Part shown: positions 17,401 through 24,681 of the stretch, in pieces | Layout: each line of letters starts with the position of its first letter | How positions within the stretch are numbered: position 1 is the first letter of the stretch | Origin: CAZTPJ01 sp964614515 | GTDB lineage: Bacteria > Planctomycetota > Phycisphaerae > Phycisphaerales > UBA1924 | NCBI GenBank assembly: GCA_964614515.1 | Contig: CAZTPJ010000006.1 | Span: forward strand, 1-64,000 | Reading direction: 5' to 3' | Length of the DNA stretch: 64,000 bases | Position numbers and translations under genes: made by a program | The notes under the pieces: generated by a model | The model's input: only the letters and a program-made list of their open reading frames with translations | The model's database searches: none | Told to the model about the DNA's origin: nothing

Positions 17401-18172
17401 GGCGAGCGTCGATCTCGCGAATCGACGGATCAACCGCGTCGAGCAGCGCGGCCAGATGGTGATCGTGCGAGTGCCGCGCGAACTCGGAAGCCACGGCCGT
17501 GGCGCGAATGTCGTCGGGCGAGAGCGTGATGCCGATGCCTTCGAGGGCTTCGCAGATGCGCTGTGGATCATCAAAGATGGTGTCGGCGTCGATGACGACG
17601 GCGGGGGGTGACTGTGCATCGAGAAACGCGAGAATCTCGCCGCAATATCGCGCCCAGGCGCGAAGCGCTGAGGCCACATCCGCCCCCGTGGTCAACTCGC
17701 CGCGCCGCGCAAGCGATGCGGCCACGGCCATCGGCCCGCGATGCGCGATGATATAGCGACAATCAGGCAGCAACTCGTGCCAGGAGCGGATGAACAGACA
17801 CGTTCGCGGATCCTTCCAACCCCAGGGCGCATCGGCGGGGCGCGCGTTGATGATCGCCCTCGCCTCGGCGAGTTCATCGTCGGTGAAGGTGAGCGGCTTG
17901 TTGCCGGGATTGATGTAGGTCAGGCCGCGATGTGCCAGGCATCGCTCGTGAAACGCGACGAAGTCGGCGTCTTCGAAGAAGCCGCGCGGGTTGTCAGGCC
18001 GTGCTTCGAGCAGTCGCTCGCCCATGTTGACGCCCGCGCGGGCCAGAAGGCTCGACAGCAGTGACGTGCCCGAGCGGTGCATGCCGAGAATGCAGCATGG
18101 GCGTGCGGCCGGCGCGGGCGCGACAACCTCCACGGGCGCGGATCGGGGCGATGAGCGAGTGGGCGTGGGCAT
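14450..18172 (-). CDS. Sulfotransferase - 14-residue-repeat coiled coil - glycosyltransferase fusion
   Basis: The protein has 1240 residues and at least three parts. Residues about 25-260 are a sulfotransferase domain with the PAPS loop CCILGMHRSGTSLLSSLL. Residues about 355-510 are a long coiled coil built of 14-residue repeats of the form AAKANYERALAAE; in DNA the unit is 42 bp, seen at 16671, 16713, 16755 and 16797. Residues about 600-850 look like a weak glycosyltransferase-like region. The C-terminal ~370 residues are a GT4/GT-B glycosyltransferase (VFVGRLYWQKRPWLF, MPSGHEGLAYVSYEAMAMG, TGILIPVDEA). It probably modifies and assembles a sulfated surface glycan (inference). It lies 3 bp after the methyltransferase gene and sits inside the split MoxR/VWA module. 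Confidence 0.8.
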   Translation of the reverse strand: MPTPTRSSPRSAPVEVVAPAPAARPCCILGMHRSGTSLLSSLLARAGVNMGERLLEARPDNPRGFFEDADFVAFHERCLAHRGLTYINPGNKPLTFTDDELAEARAIINARPADAPWGWKDPRTCLFIRSWHELLPDCRYIIAHRGPMAVAASLARRGELTTGADVASALRAWARYCGEILAFLDAQSPPAVVIDADTIFDDPQRICEALEGIGITLSPDDIRATAVASEFARHSHDHHLAALLDAVDPSIREIDARLSHLAGVDQASTDRADNAVSRSLAALSVAAGEHTDSPAAISALLEAALSLVDPRAGDALARARREALSAAERIVGIEMRAFTAGMDAHREVLAERDNARRNHEHALAAEAAAKANYERALAAETRLAESESSAAENYRRALSAEAAAKANYERALAAEEASLKNHERAVRLDGAMEHTRAELAAASQCIISIETAAKANYERALASEESAKANYERALSAERAAKANYERALSAEAASRANYERALAAEASAQRLGDLAREAQREATAAKESQAVSESAVARVAELELAAAEARETARQLDLRAASLGMQLDEARLRLARERETVATSARAAETARHEADRLRQMLAQMEGERNTYRRRWPPYAAKRLAQKAMAKFARPIATSPPPVANFGATARVAILCTGLPADEHTSHVRDALASQSRRAATLILPGDSKDLAGSASASTTKVFNWWSPDVDSLTQGHDLVLLLHPQHYGPGPLCMPLCLEMAAAALAEDPAADAVVFRGQPGPPRTDSPNHLYETDAATIEHWNDEQLAAVARPAALAAAFAEANPGESRSIRDTIIALLRSGRRALIAPRSFPIESPVADAARAAIGDKLPATAKGAIRALYITQWLECGGADKGIVDLLTRLNPDTIQFSLLTTLASSHPWEDRVRAHVREVCHLGDHLPLPAEKRFERFIVEYCRRREIQLVHIMHSFLGYDSLPALKKSLPGIKVIDQCHILEPPDVMEGGHPAYSSRHYKQYFDHRTVTSEWLKSYMMREHAISDRDISVIYTCVDHTHEFNPDRYERGHVRRPLAISDEAVLVVFVGRLYWQKRPWLFARIAHEVQKRRPDLDIHFAMIGPGPERQRIEAMRLELPNPDRFHLVGELAHGAPVFRDADLLLMPSGHEGLAYVSYEAMAMGVPQIFTAVNGQPELITPDTGILIPVDEAQTVEDGTLAVIDLAENADKRAAMARAGRQRIEQHFGVDVLVSKYESLYRRLVHRP
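16650..17110 (-). repeat. 42-bp intragenic repeat array encoding a coiled coil
   Basis: Degenerate 42-bp units inside the fusion gene encode the 14-residue motif ANYERAL plus an Ala/Glu-rich half. There are about nine to ten units, with one interruption near 16830-16900. The period equals two heptads, so repeat number changes keep both frame and coiled-coil register. Confidence 0.75.
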
Positions 18173-18175
18173 GGA

Positions 18176-18802
18176 TCAGGGCTTGGCGTCGTTGGGAAGT
18201 CGCTGCGCGACAGTGAAGCAGTCGATGAAATGCCCGTCGGTGAGACGGAAGAGCGATTGCGAGTTCAGCCGCATCCCCGGCATCTCCATGATGAGGCCAA
18301 AGACCTGCTCGGATCGTACATCCATGCGCGAGGAGTTCACATCCGGGCGATTGGCGTGATGAATGCACACATGCCCGCCGGGGACAAGCACATCGCGCGC
18401 TTGCCGAAAATACGCGGCCACCACGTCAAAGTCCGCGTGAACCAGCGAGTCATAACTGACAACCATGTCGAACTCGCCCTTGGGCAGCGTCTTGCCGTCG
18501 GTCAACTCGGCCTTGAATGGCTTGCCCGCGAAGCGCGCCCGGCAACTCTCGACGCAGTGCTTCGCAAGGTCGATCGAATGCACAAACTCCGCCACCTCAA
18601 GCAGCAGTTCCGTGAAGCGGCCCATGCCGCAGGCGATCTCGAGGATCACGGGCTTACGGCCAAAGGGCATGTACGGCGCGACGAGGCGCGAGAAATCCCG
18701 CCGCACCACCTGCACATTGCCCCACGCATACCCGCCCTTCCACTCCGACTCCCATCGCGCGGGATCATCCCAGGTCTGTTTGTTCCAGTCGATGTTGGTC
18801 AT
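18176..18802 (-). CDS. Class I SAM-dependent methyltransferase
   Basis: The 208-residue protein has the Rossmann motif I VILEIACGMGRFTELLL (about residues 50-66), an acidic motif II end (HSIDLA), and FDMVVSYDSLVHADF as the post-I/IV region, the pattern of small-molecule class I methyltransferases. It lies 3 bp upstream of the fusion glycosyltransferase gene and 34 bp after the double methyltransferase. A role in methylating a surface sugar is likely from context, but the substrate is unknown. Confidence 0.85.
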   Translation of the reverse strand: MTNIDWNKQTWDDPARWESEWKGGYAWGNVQVVRRDFSRLVAPYMPFGRKPVILEIACGMGRFTELLLEVAEFVHSIDLAKHCVESCRARFAGKPFKAELTDGKTLPKGEFDMVVSYDSLVHADFDVVAAYFRQARDVLVPGGHVCIHHANRPDVNSSRMDVRSEQVFGLIMEMPGMRLNSQSLFRLTDGHFIDCFTVAQRLPNDAKP

Positions 18803-18836
18803 GGATGAGGCTCCGGGGTCGTGGGTGTGTGGTGGT

Positions 18837-20438
18837 TCATGCGAGCGCGGCTTCGAGGGCTTTGATGGCGTCGCCCGCGCCGCGCGAGACGCGGTCGTTC
18901 TTCACACGATCGAATCGTCGCCGTGCGTCCTGCTTGAAGCCGGACCGGGCGAGTTGGGCGGACCATGAAAGTTGCAGGGCATTGACCGTCGGGGCGTCGA
19001 ACGTGAAGAAGCGACACGCCGCATCAAACGCCTTGTCGATCATCGGGCGGGTCATCGGCGGCACGTCAATAGGCGAATACGGCTGGGTCAGGCGGAAGCC
19101 CACGCTGCACCCGTCGCGCACGACGTGAACGGGCTTGAGGCTCCGCCACTGATACACCAGGGGGGGAATGAATGCGCCCATGTAGTGTTTATAGTCCTGA
19201 AAAACGACAATGCTGCCCGGACGAAGCGCGGGACCAAAAGTCGCCCACATCCGCTTCATCAGGTCCGCGTTGTCCGGCGCATCGATGAAGAGGATGGAAA
19301 TCGGCTTGTCCTGCGGCCAGGTCGCGTTCTCGAGTTCGCCCTTGTGCGTCACGATGAGGTCCGCCCATCGCGCGGTTTGCTGCTTGAACACGTCCTCCAT
19401 GTCATCGCCCGCGTTCAACGGCACATCGGGAAGGAACTTCGCGGCATACGGCGTCCACGCGAAGCGGTCAAAGACGTGGACCTTGGACTTCGGCGAGCCG
19501 CGCTTGCGGTCCATCACGCCCTGCGCAAGCCCGGCCGTGGCCGCCCCGATCCAGGGGCCGAGTTCCACGATGTCGCCTTCAACCGTCGCGGCCTCTTTGG
19601 CGAGCCAGTAGGCGTAGAGCACCTCGTCGGTCTGCATCATCGAGGGGGGGACCTTGACATCATGCGGAAAGACGATGGACTCCCACGGGCGATAGCGAGC
19701 CTCATCGTCGCTTCGCGGAACCCAGATCAGTTCAGGGCCATCGTCGCTGCGCACGGTCCCGTTGGTGGAGGGCGCTGGTGCGCTGGCCGTGACGGGTTCA
19801 TACGGCCGTTGCACCACGGCCATCGACGTGGCGTTGTGATAGTGCGGCGGGAGCATGCGCATGATGTTGAAGCCGGGGTGCGACGTTTCGATCGTGCGAA
19901 TCGTGGAATAGACGCTGCGCATGCCATGCCGCTTGTACAGTTCTTCAAACTCCTTGCTGACATCGTGAAAGATGAAGAGTCCGCCCGGCCGCACGGCCGG
20001 TTCCCAGAAACAGAAGTCGGCATACGAGCCTTCAAAGGAGTGATCGCCGTCGATGAGGATGGCGTCGATGGGTCCGATGGTGTCGCGGACATCCTGGGCT
20101 TCGAGTCCGCGACTGCTGGCCTGATGAACGTGGGCGAACTCGTCGTATCCGAACTGCTTGAGGTTCTTTCGGGCGATCTGGGCGCGGTCGGACGTCTCAA
20201 ACGTGTGGAGGACTCTCTCCGGATGGTTGGTGGCGCGAAGGGCGTGGCAGAGAAACAACGTGGAGTGCCCGATGTTCGTGCCAATCTCGACGACGCGCTT
20301 GGCCTTGATTCCGGAGAGCAACGCGCACAGGAACAGACCCTCCTGGGCGCCCATGGACCAGTTGTTCGCGTCGGCGCGTCCGATGTTCGCGTATTCGTCG
20401 AATCGCTGGGGTTCAAAGCTCAGGAAGCTCAAGCCCAT
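18837..20438 (-). CDS. Double-domain SAM-dependent methyltransferase
   Basis: From the ATG at 20438 the protein has 533 residues. Domain 1 (about 1-220) has VVEIGTNIGHSTLFL and AILIDGDHSFEGSYADF, as in the Methyltransf_24/CmcI-like group. Domain 2 (about 255-480) has DIVELGPWIGAATAGLAQG and HVFDRFAWTPYAAKF, with ILFIDAPDNADLMKRM, closer to TylF/macrocin O-methyltransferase-like proteins. The two domains differ more than a recent duplication would, so a fusion is more likely. The 71 bp between the VWA stop and this start mark the left border of the glycan-gene block that interrupts the MoxR/VWA module. Sugar O-methylation is the likely role (inference). Confidence 0.82.
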   Translation of the reverse strand: MGLSFLSFEPQRFDEYANIGRADANNWSMGAQEGLFLCALLSGIKAKRVVEIGTNIGHSTLFLCHALRATNHPERVLHTFETSDRAQIARKNLKQFGYDEFAHVHQASSRGLEAQDVRDTIGPIDAILIDGDHSFEGSYADFCFWEPAVRPGGLFIFHDVSKEFEELYKRHGMRSVYSTIRTIETSHPGFNIMRMLPPHYHNATSMAVVQRPYEPVTASAPAPSTNGTVRSDDGPELIWVPRSDDEARYRPWESIVFPHDVKVPPSMMQTDEVLYAYWLAKEAATVEGDIVELGPWIGAATAGLAQGVMDRKRGSPKSKVHVFDRFAWTPYAAKFLPDVPLNAGDDMEDVFKQQTARWADLIVTHKGELENATWPQDKPISILFIDAPDNADLMKRMWATFGPALRPGSIVVFQDYKHYMGAFIPPLVYQWRSLKPVHVVRDGCSVGFRLTQPYSPIDVPPMTRPMIDKAFDAACRFFTFDAPTVNALQLSWSAQLARSGFKQDARRRFDRVKNDRVSRGAGDAIKALEAALA

Positions 20439-20509
20439 ACAGGGAGTCCCTTTCTTCGTCAGGTTGCGTCCGGATGGCGGGTTCGCCTCGACGGATGCGT
20501 GGGCGGATT

Positions 20510-21667
20510 CTAGCCGTGGGTTCGTCGGCGCGCGGCCGTGATGCCCTGTCGTCCCGCCCACAAGGCCAGGTCCTGACGCTCGATGGCTGCGGCGATGAGT
20601 TCGGCGAAGCGGTCGGGCGTGCAGGCGAAGGCGGGGATGTTCATGTCGGCCAGCGCGGCCGCATTCTGGTGGTCAAAGTCCGGCGCGCCGGAGTCTGACA
20701 GCGCCAGCAGCGCGATCACGGTGACGCCGGAGCGTGCGATGGCCCCAAATCGCCCGAGCATGCGGTCGCGGTTGCCCCCTTCGTACAGGTCCGACAAGAC
20801 CACGAGTACTGTTTCGGTCGGGTTGGTCACGAGTTTCTCGGCATGGGCCAGCGCCAGGCCGATGTCCGTCCCCCCCCCGAGTTGCACGCCAAAGAGCAGT
20901 TCCACCGGATCGCTGCACAGGTGAGACAGGTCCGCGATCGACGTGTCGAAAGCGAGAATGGAGGTCTTCACGGCCGGGAGCGACGCGAGAATCGACGCCA
21001 TCACGCCCGCGTAGATCACGGAATCCGCCATGGACCCGCTCTGATCGATGCAAAGGATGATGTGCTTGTGTTGCCGGGCAGCGCGGGCACGGCCGCGAAG
21101 GTGACGCGGAACAATGGCTCCGAGTTCGGGTTGATAGTGCCGCAGGTTGGCGCGAATGGTCCTGTGCCAGTCGATGTCGGCGGGTCGCGGACGATGCGTG
21201 CGCGAACCGCGGCGCAGCGCGCCGGCGATCGCCTGCCGCGCGGGGGGGGAAAGGCGTCGCACGAGGTCATCCACCACCTGACGCACGATCCGCCGCGCGA
21301 TGTGGCGAGCCTTGGCGGGCACGGCCGTGGATAGCGACACGAGCGTCGCGGCGAGATGCACATCTGGCTGGAGGGTTTCGAGCGTCTCGGGCTCCATCAG
21401 CAGCCGCTTGAGTTCGAGGCGTTCGATGGCATCCTTCTGGATGACCTGCACGATGGAGGCGGGGAAGAACTCGCGGACATCCGCGAGCCATCGCGCCACG
21501 GATGGGTGCGAGGGTCCAAGGCCGCCCCTGCGGTCCGAGTCATACAGCGCCCCAAGCGCCTTGTCCATGCGCACGTCGCGCTCCGAGAGATCAACGCCCA
21601 GCGCGTCAGCCTCATCGCCGCCGAGAATAAGTCGCCAACGGCGCAACGTCTCCGCGCGGTCGATCAT
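20510..21667 (-). CDS. VWA (CoxE-like) protein, partner of the MoxR ATPase
   Basis: The protein has 385 residues. The C-terminal half is a von Willebrand A domain with an intact metal-ion-dependent adhesion site: DQSGSM (208-213), the Thr of GGGTDIG (T267) and the Asp of LSDLYEGG (D293). The N-terminal half (1-200) is helical and basic, as in CoxE-type VWA proteins. MoxR and VWA proteins act as pairs to remodel or insert metals in targets. The start overlaps the DUF5682 stop by four bases (ATGA). Confidence 0.88.
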   Translation of the reverse strand: MIDRAETLRRWRLILGGDEADALGVDLSERDVRMDKALGALYDSDRRGGLGPSHPSVARWLADVREFFPASIVQVIQKDAIERLELKRLLMEPETLETLQPDVHLAATLVSLSTAVPAKARHIARRIVRQVVDDLVRRLSPPARQAIAGALRRGSRTHRPRPADIDWHRTIRANLRHYQPELGAIVPRHLRGRARAARQHKHIILCIDQSGSMADSVIYAGVMASILASLPAVKTSILAFDTSIADLSHLCSDPVELLFGVQLGGGTDIGLALAHAEKLVTNPTETVLVVLSDLYEGGNRDRMLGRFGAIARSGVTVIALLALSDSGAPDFDHQNAAALADMNIPAFACTPDRFAELIAAAIERQDLALWAGRQGITAARRRTHG

Positions 21668-24081
21668 GGCGCGGCCCCCCGACCGAGAATGAGGTTGACC
21701 GTGGCGATGGCCCGCGCAGCGCGGTCTTCATGGAACGGGGTGCTGTCGCGAGCGGCGACGGCCGTGGGCGCGCCCCCCCCCTCGCGGATGCGCTCGCCGA
21801 TCTGGCGTCGCTCAGGGGGGGGGAAGCGGGAAAAGGTGCGTCGCAGCACGGGCAGAATCGCGTCGAACCGCTCGCCCGCGATCGACGCGACCCAGTCATC
21901 GATCACACGCCACAGGTTCACATCATGCAGCAGCACCAGCGCTGAACCCGCGAGGAACCCATCAATCCACACGGCCGCACGCGGTACATCCGCGCCCAGC
22001 GACAGCGCGGCCGTGAGCCGGCGCTGGGCGTGTGCGGAGTCATCGCCCGCGTCGTGCAGGTGTCTCGCGGCGCGTCCGGCGATCAGGCCGTGGCACGCAT
22101 CACCATCGGCGAGTGCCGTCAGCGTCTGGATCCAGTCGCCTTTGTCGATCGTGTCGGCGAGCGTGGTCAAGGCGGCGTGCGTCGCGTCGATTCGCGCAGC
22201 CATGACGCCGGCGGCTTCATCATCGAGCGAGAGCGTGGCCGCGGGCAGCCCCGCCATGATGCGCACCAGCAGCGAGCGTGCGACGCGAGCGAGCATCGAC
22301 GTGTCCGTGCGCCGCACATCGCCATAGCGCATCGCCGACGCCAGGCCGGGCATCGCGTCCATGAGCGAGCCGACATCATCGGTCGCGGCCGCGAGTTGAT
22401 CGAGGCGTAGCAGCGCGGCTTCAACCGCGCGGGGAAGATCGGCCGACAGTCCCGCGGCGATGCACGACGCAACCACCTGCACCTGCTCGGCCGTGCGAAT
22501 CTGCTCCGCGATAAAGGCGCCCGCGGCGATCTCGACGGAATTTCCATACGGCGAGCGTTCGATGATGCGTACGGCGAACTCGGGCTGCCAGGCGAGCGTC
22601 CAGGTCTCGCGGAACGTGCCTGTGTGCCCGCGCTGCGCCTCGGCGGGCACGCCCCACGACACGCCCAGCAGCGCGAGCCGATGCAACAAAATGCTTCGCG
22701 CCAGGTCGAGATCCTTGCGAAGATCGAGTTCGAGCGTGGATTCAGCGGGGCTGGGCTTGAGTCGAAGCGACTTGTGAAGTCGCGCCAGGTCCGACGCCAG
22801 CGGCGTCGTCGGCGCATCGTCAGGCACACGCCCGAAGTCATCGCCGATGAACACGCGGCTGTGAATCAACGACATGCACGCATCGCTGCCATGGGCATGC
22901 ACGGCCTCGGCGGCGTCGGTGAGATCATCAAGCGTCGGCATCGCACGCCCGCGCAGCGCGGCCAGCGTCTGGCCGAGATGCGCCGCCGCCACGGCGTGCG
23001 CCGGTGAAGCATCGAGGCCCGCCTCGCGCAGCGCGTGCGAGATTCGCGCCGTCCATCGCTCGGCGATGGCGTCATCGTGTCGCCACAAATGTGCGTACCA
23101 GCCGGGCGCACGCACGCCCGCACCATACCCGCTGGCGACCGTCAGGCGCGACGAAGTCCACGGGACCCAGACCACGGCCGTCTTGCGACGCGGCAGCGAT
23201 TTCAGGAGCGCCGCGTCGGCCGTGGCGGAGCGAAGCACAGGCGTCTGCGCGGATTCAGACCGCTCGCGGAGCGAGCGGTCCACCCCGAGCGAGCGATCAA
23301 CCCAAAGCGCGGGAAACTGCCAGGCGCCACAAACCACCGCCACGGGACCCGCGCTCACGCCCAGAGCCGCGCGGATGGCCTGGCGCATGTGTGCCTCGCG
23401 AAGGCTGTTGAGCGTGGTTCGTTCGCTCCGGGTGGTCCGCTCGCTCCGGGTGGTTCGCTCGCTCCGCGAGCGGTCTCCGTAGTTTCGATCGCATGGCGCA
23501 TCACTCTCGTGTTCCTCATCGTTCGCAACGTCCAGACTGGCAACATCCGCTTCAACGGCCGTGCGAACTTCGACCATCGCTTCGGCGATGGTCTCGAAGG
23601 CATGGAGCGCCCCCTCGGTGCGTCTGCGATGTTCCATGACCGCATCCCACCATCGTTCGCCATCGTCATACCCGCCCGCGTGCGCGAGGAGCGCGAGGGG
23701 ATCGGGCCAGGGTTCGTTCCCCTCCGCTTCGTCATCACGATCTTCCGCCGCGTCCGCACCTTCCGGGCGTCGCGCGTGGGGCAGATCCATGAATCGAATC
23801 TCCGCGCCATGCACGGCCGCCCAGCGCATCGCCTGCCACTCCGGCGAATACTCCGCCAGTGGGTAATACACCGCGTTCGACGGCGCATCGAAATCGTGGA
23901 TGAGCATCGCCACGGGGGGGGTGAGGTCGTCGCGCAAAATCCACTCGACCGCATCCTGTGCATCGGCCGGACATTCGATCAGAATGCACGCCGGACGAAG
24001 TTCATCGAGCGCGGCCAGCAGCGTGCGCGCCGAACCGGGGCCGTGGTGACGAATCCCAAAGATGTGCGGCGAAGCGGTCAT
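21664..24081 (-). CDS. DUF5682-like protein with in-frame family B repeats
   Basis: The 805-residue protein begins FGIRHHGPGSARTLLAAL, then ILIECPADA and, about 80 residues in, HGAEIRFMDLPHA. This resembles the TraB/ChaN/EreA type of fold, with His and Glu in the first strands; together with its VWA neighbour it fits DUF5682 (family call by pattern and context). The C-terminal part (about 330-800) is helical. Two insertions are foreign-looking: residues about 201-224, with RSERTT repeated three times, and about 258-275, reading VDRSLGVDRSLRERSE. Both are translated copies of palindromic repeat family B, which also occurs between genes at 57.7 kb. First gene of the module; its ATG follows the LEA14 gene stop by 24 bp. 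Confidence 0.75.
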   Translation of the reverse strand: MTASPHIFGIRHHGPGSARTLLAALDELRPACILIECPADAQDAVEWILRDDLTPPVAMLIHDFDAPSNAVYYPLAEYSPEWQAMRWAAVHGAEIRFMDLPHARRPEGADAAEDRDDEAEGNEPWPDPLALLAHAGGYDDGERWWDAVMEHRRRTEGALHAFETIAEAMVEVRTAVEADVASLDVANDEEHESDAPCDRNYGDRSRSERTTRSERTTRSERTTLNSLREAHMRQAIRAALGVSAGPVAVVCGAWQFPALWVDRSLGVDRSLRERSESAQTPVLRSATADAALLKSLPRRKTAVVWVPWTSSRLTVASGYGAGVRAPGWYAHLWRHDDAIAERWTARISHALREAGLDASPAHAVAAAHLGQTLAALRGRAMPTLDDLTDAAEAVHAHGSDACMSLIHSRVFIGDDFGRVPDDAPTTPLASDLARLHKSLRLKPSPAESTLELDLRKDLDLARSILLHRLALLGVSWGVPAEAQRGHTGTFRETWTLAWQPEFAVRIIERSPYGNSVEIAAGAFIAEQIRTAEQVQVVASCIAAGLSADLPRAVEAALLRLDQLAAATDDVGSLMDAMPGLASAMRYGDVRRTDTSMLARVARSLLVRIMAGLPAATLSLDDEAAGVMAARIDATHAALTTLADTIDKGDWIQTLTALADGDACHGLIAGRAARHLHDAGDDSAHAQRRLTAALSLGADVPRAAVWIDGFLAGSALVLLHDVNLWRVIDDWVASIAGERFDAILPVLRRTFSRFPPPERRQIGERIREGGGAPTAVAARDSTPFHEDRAARAIATVNLILGRGAAP
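23258..23308 (-). repeat. Family B palindromic repeat inside the DUF5682 gene (copy 1)
   Basis: A palindrome with 10-bp arms GACCGCTCGC/GCGAGCGGTC and a 3-nt loop lies at 23258-23280. Read on the minus strand it is preceded by two 18-bp units of the type GGGTGGACCGCTCGCTCC. Translated in frame as VDRSLGVDRSLRERS. Confidence 0.8.
23408..23480 (+). repeat. Family B repeat inside the DUF5682 gene (copy 2, three 18-bp units)
   Basis: Three tandem 18-bp units of the form GGTGGTCCGCTCGCTCCG, starting near 23414, end in the half-palindrome CGAGCGGTC. On the gene strand they encode RSERTT three times. Confidence 0.8.
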
Positions 24082-24105
24082 GGTGTACGGCCGCGAGCAG
24101 CATCA

Positions 24106-24567
24106 TTACGGCGTGTCGAGTTGACCCTCTGCGCTGAAGCCCACCCTCGGGCGCAGCACGCCGGCGTCGAAGAGAACCTCCGCGAGGCGACCGGGGATGA
24201 GATAGGTCAGCCGTCCGCGCAACTCGTACTCGCATTCGCCGGGGGGCATCGCGTCGGCGGGCACGGCCGCGGGAAGCGTCAACCGCTGCACGCCGCGCCG
24301 TCGCAGCGAGGCCTCGGCCGATCGCGTGCCGGTGAAGACGCGCTGGCCGTCGAGAAACACGACATAGTCAATCCGCGCGAGCGGGAGTTCGATGGCATTG
24401 TCGTTCGCGGCGTCGATGTCAAAGGTGATGACATAGCCCGCCTCGGTCTGCTCCGAAATGCGGGCGTCGGCGACGGTCAGCGTGGGCGGCCTGTAGGCGC
24501 AGGCGGCGGGGAGCAGGGCGACGGCGAGCAGAATGAACAGGAATCGGAAGGGGTGCGCACTTGCCAT
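24106..24567 (-). CDS. LEA14/WHy-domain lipoprotein
   Basis: The 153-residue protein has a lipoprotein signal peptide: a hydrophobic segment FLFILLAVALLPAACAY with the lipobox cysteine at about residue 23. One beta-rich domain of the late-embryogenesis-abundant type 2 (WHy) family follows (ITFDIDAANDNAIELPL, then VVFLDGQRVFTG). Such lipoproteins are anchored to a membrane and are linked to desiccation or stress in other organisms; the exact role is unknown. It lies 24 bp upstream of DUF5682 and could be co-transcribed with it. A possible -10 (TATCGT) lies 5 bp before the start. Confidence 0.75.
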   Translation of the reverse strand: MASAHPFRFLFILLAVALLPAACAYRPPTLTVADARISEQTEAGYVITFDIDAANDNAIELPLARIDYVVFLDGQRVFTGTRSAEASLRRRGVQRLTLPAAVPADAMPPGECEYELRGRLTYLIPGRLAEVLFDAGVLRPRVGFSAEGQLDTP

Positions 24568-24681
24568 TGGAGACGATACGCCACCAGCCTCCCGACCGCC
24601 AGGAGGTCTGTTGTCTGCTGCTCAACGGCAGAACGAGACTGGATCTCCGGGCCGATCTGTCCCGTGCCTTCGTGGCAATGA

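Noticed and set aside
18972..20513. Long plus-strand open frame of 513 codons opposite the double methyltransferase
   Set aside because: It is an antisense shadow: composition is Arg/His/Val-rich without domains, while the minus frame has clear methyltransferase motifs.
23035..24681. Long plus-strand open frame of 548 codons opposite DUF5682
   Set aside because: Antisense shadow caused by high GC; no motif, and the minus frame is coupled to neighbours by overlaps.
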